DNA of 14,250 bases. It comes from Desulfocapsa sp. (GTDB lineage Bacteria > Desulfobacterota > Desulfobulbia > Desulfobulbales > Desulfocapsaceae). The notes beneath the pieces were generated by a model. The model searched no databases. It was not told the DNA's origin and saw nothing but the letters and a program-made list of their open reading frames with translations. Position numbers and translations under genes: made by a program. Shown piece after piece: positions 12,351 through 14,250 of this stretch (positions within the stretch are counted from its first letter, which is position 1; each line of letters opens with the position of its first letter). The stretch spans positions 1-14,250 of the forward strand of contig DYDK01000018.1 of the NCBI GenBank assembly GCA_020717935.1, given 5' to 3'.

Positions 12351-12420
12351 GGGGCCGTTCAACAATAATTCTTTCGTTTGTATTCATTTCTATGGCCCCC
12401 CTGAGGGGCCGTGAATACAA
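12351..12420. repeat. Palindromic repeat cluster (same family as 8123-8228)
   Basis: GGGGCCGTT (12351-12359) opens a ~49-bp unit closing with GGCCCC (12394-12399), aligning roughly with the unit after tatC. A second dyad overlaps it: TTGTATTCA (12378-12386)/TGAATACAA (12412-12420), enclosing GGCCCC (12394-12399)/GGGGCC (12405-12410). Upstream, CATCTCCTCC occurs twice (12309-12318 and 12338-12347). It may terminate the lipoprotein transcript. The 168-bp gap contains no gene. Confidence 0.5.
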
Positions 12421-12469
12421 TTGAAAGGGTGACGCTATTTTTGAGCGACGGTCTCTTGTTTTTCTGCCC

Positions 12470-13489
12470 ATGCGTATTGTTATCGTCGGCCCGGGGGCAT
12501 TGGGATGCCTGTTTGCTTCTCTGCTCTTTCCTGTCCAGCAGAAGGCCTCTGATGGAGTCTGGCTCCTTGACCATAATCAGCAACGCTCCGAGCTGCTGAA
12601 CCGGCAGGGAATCGTGTATGAGATCGATGGGGTTCAGCGACAAACGATGATTCCGGTGTTGACACTCCCTTCACCTCTTTTGACGACTGGTCGCCCTGTC
12701 GATGTCATCCTTTTTTGTGTCAAGAGCACTGTCCTTGCCGACTGTCTGCAATCCTGCCGTCACCTGCTTTCTCCGCAAACTCTGGTTGTCTTTCTTCAAA
12801 ATGGCATCGGTCACCTTGACATGCAGGAACGCATGCAGCTTGATGGCTCACCGGTCTTTGCCAGCAGCTCGGAAGGGGCGACCCTGCTGGCTCCGGGGTG
12901 TGTTTGCCATGCTGGACGGGGCCGGAGTATCTTTGGCTTTCTTGATGCCCAGATCAAGCAACCAGGGTTACAGTTGCAGTTGGAGAAACTGCTTGAGGCC
13001 CTGCAGATGGCTGGTCTTGAAGTTGCTCTTTCCACAGAAATTCGCACCTATTTGTGGGCCAAACTCTTCATCAATGCCGGCATTAATCCACTGACCGCTC
13101 TCTATAATCGTACCAACGGCCAGCTTCTCACTTCCTGTGCTGCCCGCGGTCGGATGAAAAACATCATCAGGGAGGCAGAGGCCGTGGCCCGAGCTGGTGG
13201 CATACCCATTCGTATCGATCCGGTGCAGGCTGCGCTGTCAGTCTGTAAACGAACGGCCACCAACATTTCTTCCATGCTCCAGGATAGACGACAGCAGCGA
13301 CTCAGCGAGATCGATGCTATCAATGGTGTCATCGTCAGGGAAGGGAAAAGGCTGGGCATAGCCACTCCTGCGAACGAAGAGATTGTATGGCAGATCAAAG
13401 AAATGGAAGGGAAATATGAACAAAATGTTGCCAGAATCACGGTTGGAAGAGAGGCCCATGAACAACACCAGGGACACGATGAAAATTAA
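12470..13489 (+). CDS. panE: Ketopantoate reductase (2-dehydropantoate 2-reductase), PanE/ApbA family
   Basis: 339 residues. The Rossmann loop GPGALG (7-12) comes right after the start, which supports this ATG despite a weak ribosome binding site. Lys85 in FCVK and Asn111 in LQNGIG fit the NADPH and substrate pocket. The C-terminal helical domain has the catalytic Lys198 in WAKLFINAGINPLTAL, the family hallmark. The enzyme reduces ketopantoate to pantoate with NADPH in pantothenate and CoA synthesis. Broader 2-keto acid reductases share this fold. The HAD gene overlaps its last 32 bases, so the two are translationally coupled. Confidence 0.88.
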   Translation: MRIVIVGPGALGCLFASLLFPVQQKASDGVWLLDHNQQRSELLNRQGIVYEIDGVQRQTMIPVLTLPSPLLTTGRPVDVILFCVKSTVLADCLQSCRHLLSPQTLVVFLQNGIGHLDMQERMQLDGSPVFASSSEGATLLAPGCVCHAGRGRSIFGFLDAQIKQPGLQLQLEKLLEALQMAGLEVALSTEIRTYLWAKLFINAGINPLTALYNRTNGQLLTSCAARGRMKNIIREAEAVARAGGIPIRIDPVQAALSVCKRTATNISSMLQDRRQQRLSEIDAINGVIVREGKRLGIATPANEEIVWQIKEMEGKYEQNVARITVGREAHEQHQGHDEN

Positions 13490-14069
13490 GGGCAGTGAGA
13501 TTGGCTTTGATTTGGACGGAGTAATTGCCGATACCGCCGAGGCCTTTATCCGTTTGGCCTGTGAGGAACACGACTTTTGTTCATTTGCCCTGCGCGACAT
13601 TACGGCCTTTCAGGTTGAAGATTGCCTGAATATCCCGTTATCGGTGGTGGAGAAAATTTTTGAGGCTATTCTTTTGGATTCTCTGGCTACGGGGGTGAAA
13701 CCTATGGCCGGGGCTGTTGAAGTCATCAGCGAAATGACGGCCACGGCTCCGGTGAGTATTATCACCGCCCGCCCATTGCAGCAACCGGTAGAGGATTGGC
13801 TGGAACATTTTTTTCCGGCATCGGCCTGTGCCAATATCCGTTTAGTGGCTACAGGCCGCCATGATGACAAGGCGCGTCATATCCACCAGCACGGTCTGCG
13901 TTACTTTATTGATGATCGGGCCGAGACCTGTCTGCAACTGGCCGATTTGACCAAAGCAACACTGATGCCCATCACCCCGTTGGTTTTCTCCCAGCCATGG
14001 AATCAGGGAAAACACAGCTTGCAGAGTGTGGGCAACTGGCAGGAAATCCGTGCCATGCTGGCCCTGTAG
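13458..14069 (+). CDS. HAD-superfamily phosphatase (5'-nucleotidase-like)
   Basis: 203 residues from ATG at 13458, which has AGAGG just upstream; ATG at 13479 is an alternative start. HAD motif I is DLDGVIADT (Asp18 nucleophile, Asp20 acid/base). Motif II is IITARP (Thr103), motif III DDKARH (Lys138) and motif IV YFIDDRAE (Asp152/Asp153). This set binds Mg2+ and hydrolyses phosphate esters. The small cap insert after motif I and the DD-R-x-E ending resemble the NT5C/YqfW-type 5'-nucleotidases. The start overlaps the end of panE by 32 nt, suggesting one operon. A link to CoA synthesis is conceivable but not shown. Confidence 0.82.
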   Translation: MNNTRDTMKIKGSEIGFDLDGVIADTAEAFIRLACEEHDFCSFALRDITAFQVEDCLNIPLSVVEKIFEAILLDSLATGVKPMAGAVEVISEMTATAPVSIITARPLQQPVEDWLEHFFPASACANIRLVATGRHDDKARHIHQHGLRYFIDDRAETCLQLADLTKATLMPITPLVFSQPWNQGKHSLQSVGNWQEIRAMLAL

Positions 14070-14088
14070 AGAGTCAGTAACGGCCGTG

Positions 14089-14119
14089 TTGACAAGTTAT
14101 TTCCCACCTCTGTTATAAT
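14089..14119 (+). promoter_or_regulatory. Promoter with perfect -35 and -10 hexamers
   Basis: TTGACA (14089-14094) and TATAAT (14114-14119) are separated by 19 bp, somewhat longer than ideal. Transcription would start near 14126 and proceed out of the window. The only local frame (14125-14175, 16 codons) is not convincing, so this may drive an RNA or a gene beyond the edge. Confidence 0.55.
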
Positions 14120-14149
14120 CACCCATGAAAGCGTTGGCCTTGATATTTT

Positions 14150-14171
14150 TTTCTGGCAGTTCTGCCAGAAT
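14150..14171. other. Perfect short hairpin downstream of the 14089 promoter
   Basis: TTCTGGCAG and CTGCCAGAA (spanned by 14152-14171) form a nearly loop-less palindrome preceded by a T-run. The T-run is on the wrong side for a plus-strand terminator. Flanking GGCCTT (14137-14142) and AAGGCC (14185-14190) could pair around it, giving a larger leader or small-RNA fold. Nothing else is recognised to the window end. Confidence 0.4.
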
Positions 14172-14250
14172 ATGACGAAAACCGAAGGCCTGATGAATTT
14201 CAGACCTCGTCAATCATGGATAAGCAATAGCCTTGGAACCCTCTGTTTCA

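Noticed and set aside
14125..14175. 16-codon frame after the right-edge promoter
   Set aside because: Too short, its ATG lies at the predicted transcription start so there is no room for a ribosome binding site, and its codons run through a perfect hairpin.

Overview
The window looks like a piece of a Gram-negative, anaerobic Desulfobacterota (deltaproteobacterial) chromosome, most likely Desulfobulbales-like. This is inferred from gene content: a selenocysteine-containing radical-SAM peptide cassette, a DUF523 protein, a periplasm-type OB-fold lipoprotein, RNase E/G and TatC. No 16S or other taxonomic marker is present. Most of it is housekeeping. The exception is the left third, which holds an unusual peptide-modification locus that ordinary gene calling misses.

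Left end (1-3210, minus strand). The transcript order is sbtA (3156 to 2851), sbtM (2717 to 1152), a FabI-like SDR reductase (1091 to 279), then a PIN-domain gene starting at 214. sbtA is a 101-residue precursor peptide with an in-frame TGA at codon 37. That TGA is followed at the right distance by a bacterial-type SECIS hairpin, so it reads as selenocysteine. sbtM is the matching radical SAM maturase with several C-terminal cysteine clusters. Together they look like a thio(seleno)oxazole RiPP system. A strong hairpin between sbtA and sbtM, and a much better ribosome binding site on sbtA, would favour excess peptide over enzyme. The PIN gene is cut after codon 49 by what looks like the 5' end of a group II intron that runs off the left edge.

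Middle (3211-8230, plus strand). A spacer rich in dyads and a 145-bp palindromic MITE-like element precede a COG0731-type radical SAM protein. Next come RNase E/G with a long basic N-terminal tail carrying AT-hook-like repeats, a possible 40-residue membrane peptide, and a TatC-family protein. A pair of palindromic repeats follows tatC.

Right part (8231-14250). DUF523 (minus) diverges from an FtsB/DivIC-like septation protein (plus). A short FmdB zinc-ribbon gene (minus) diverges from a divergent family-4 uracil-DNA glycosylase (plus). Then come an SGNH hydrolase, a 205-bp MITE-like element, a lipoprotein with two probable OB folds, more palindromic repeats, a ketopantoate reductase (PanE/ApbA) and an overlapping HAD phosphatase. 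The last 180 bases carry a promoter with perfect hexamers and a hairpin, but no gene is recognised there.
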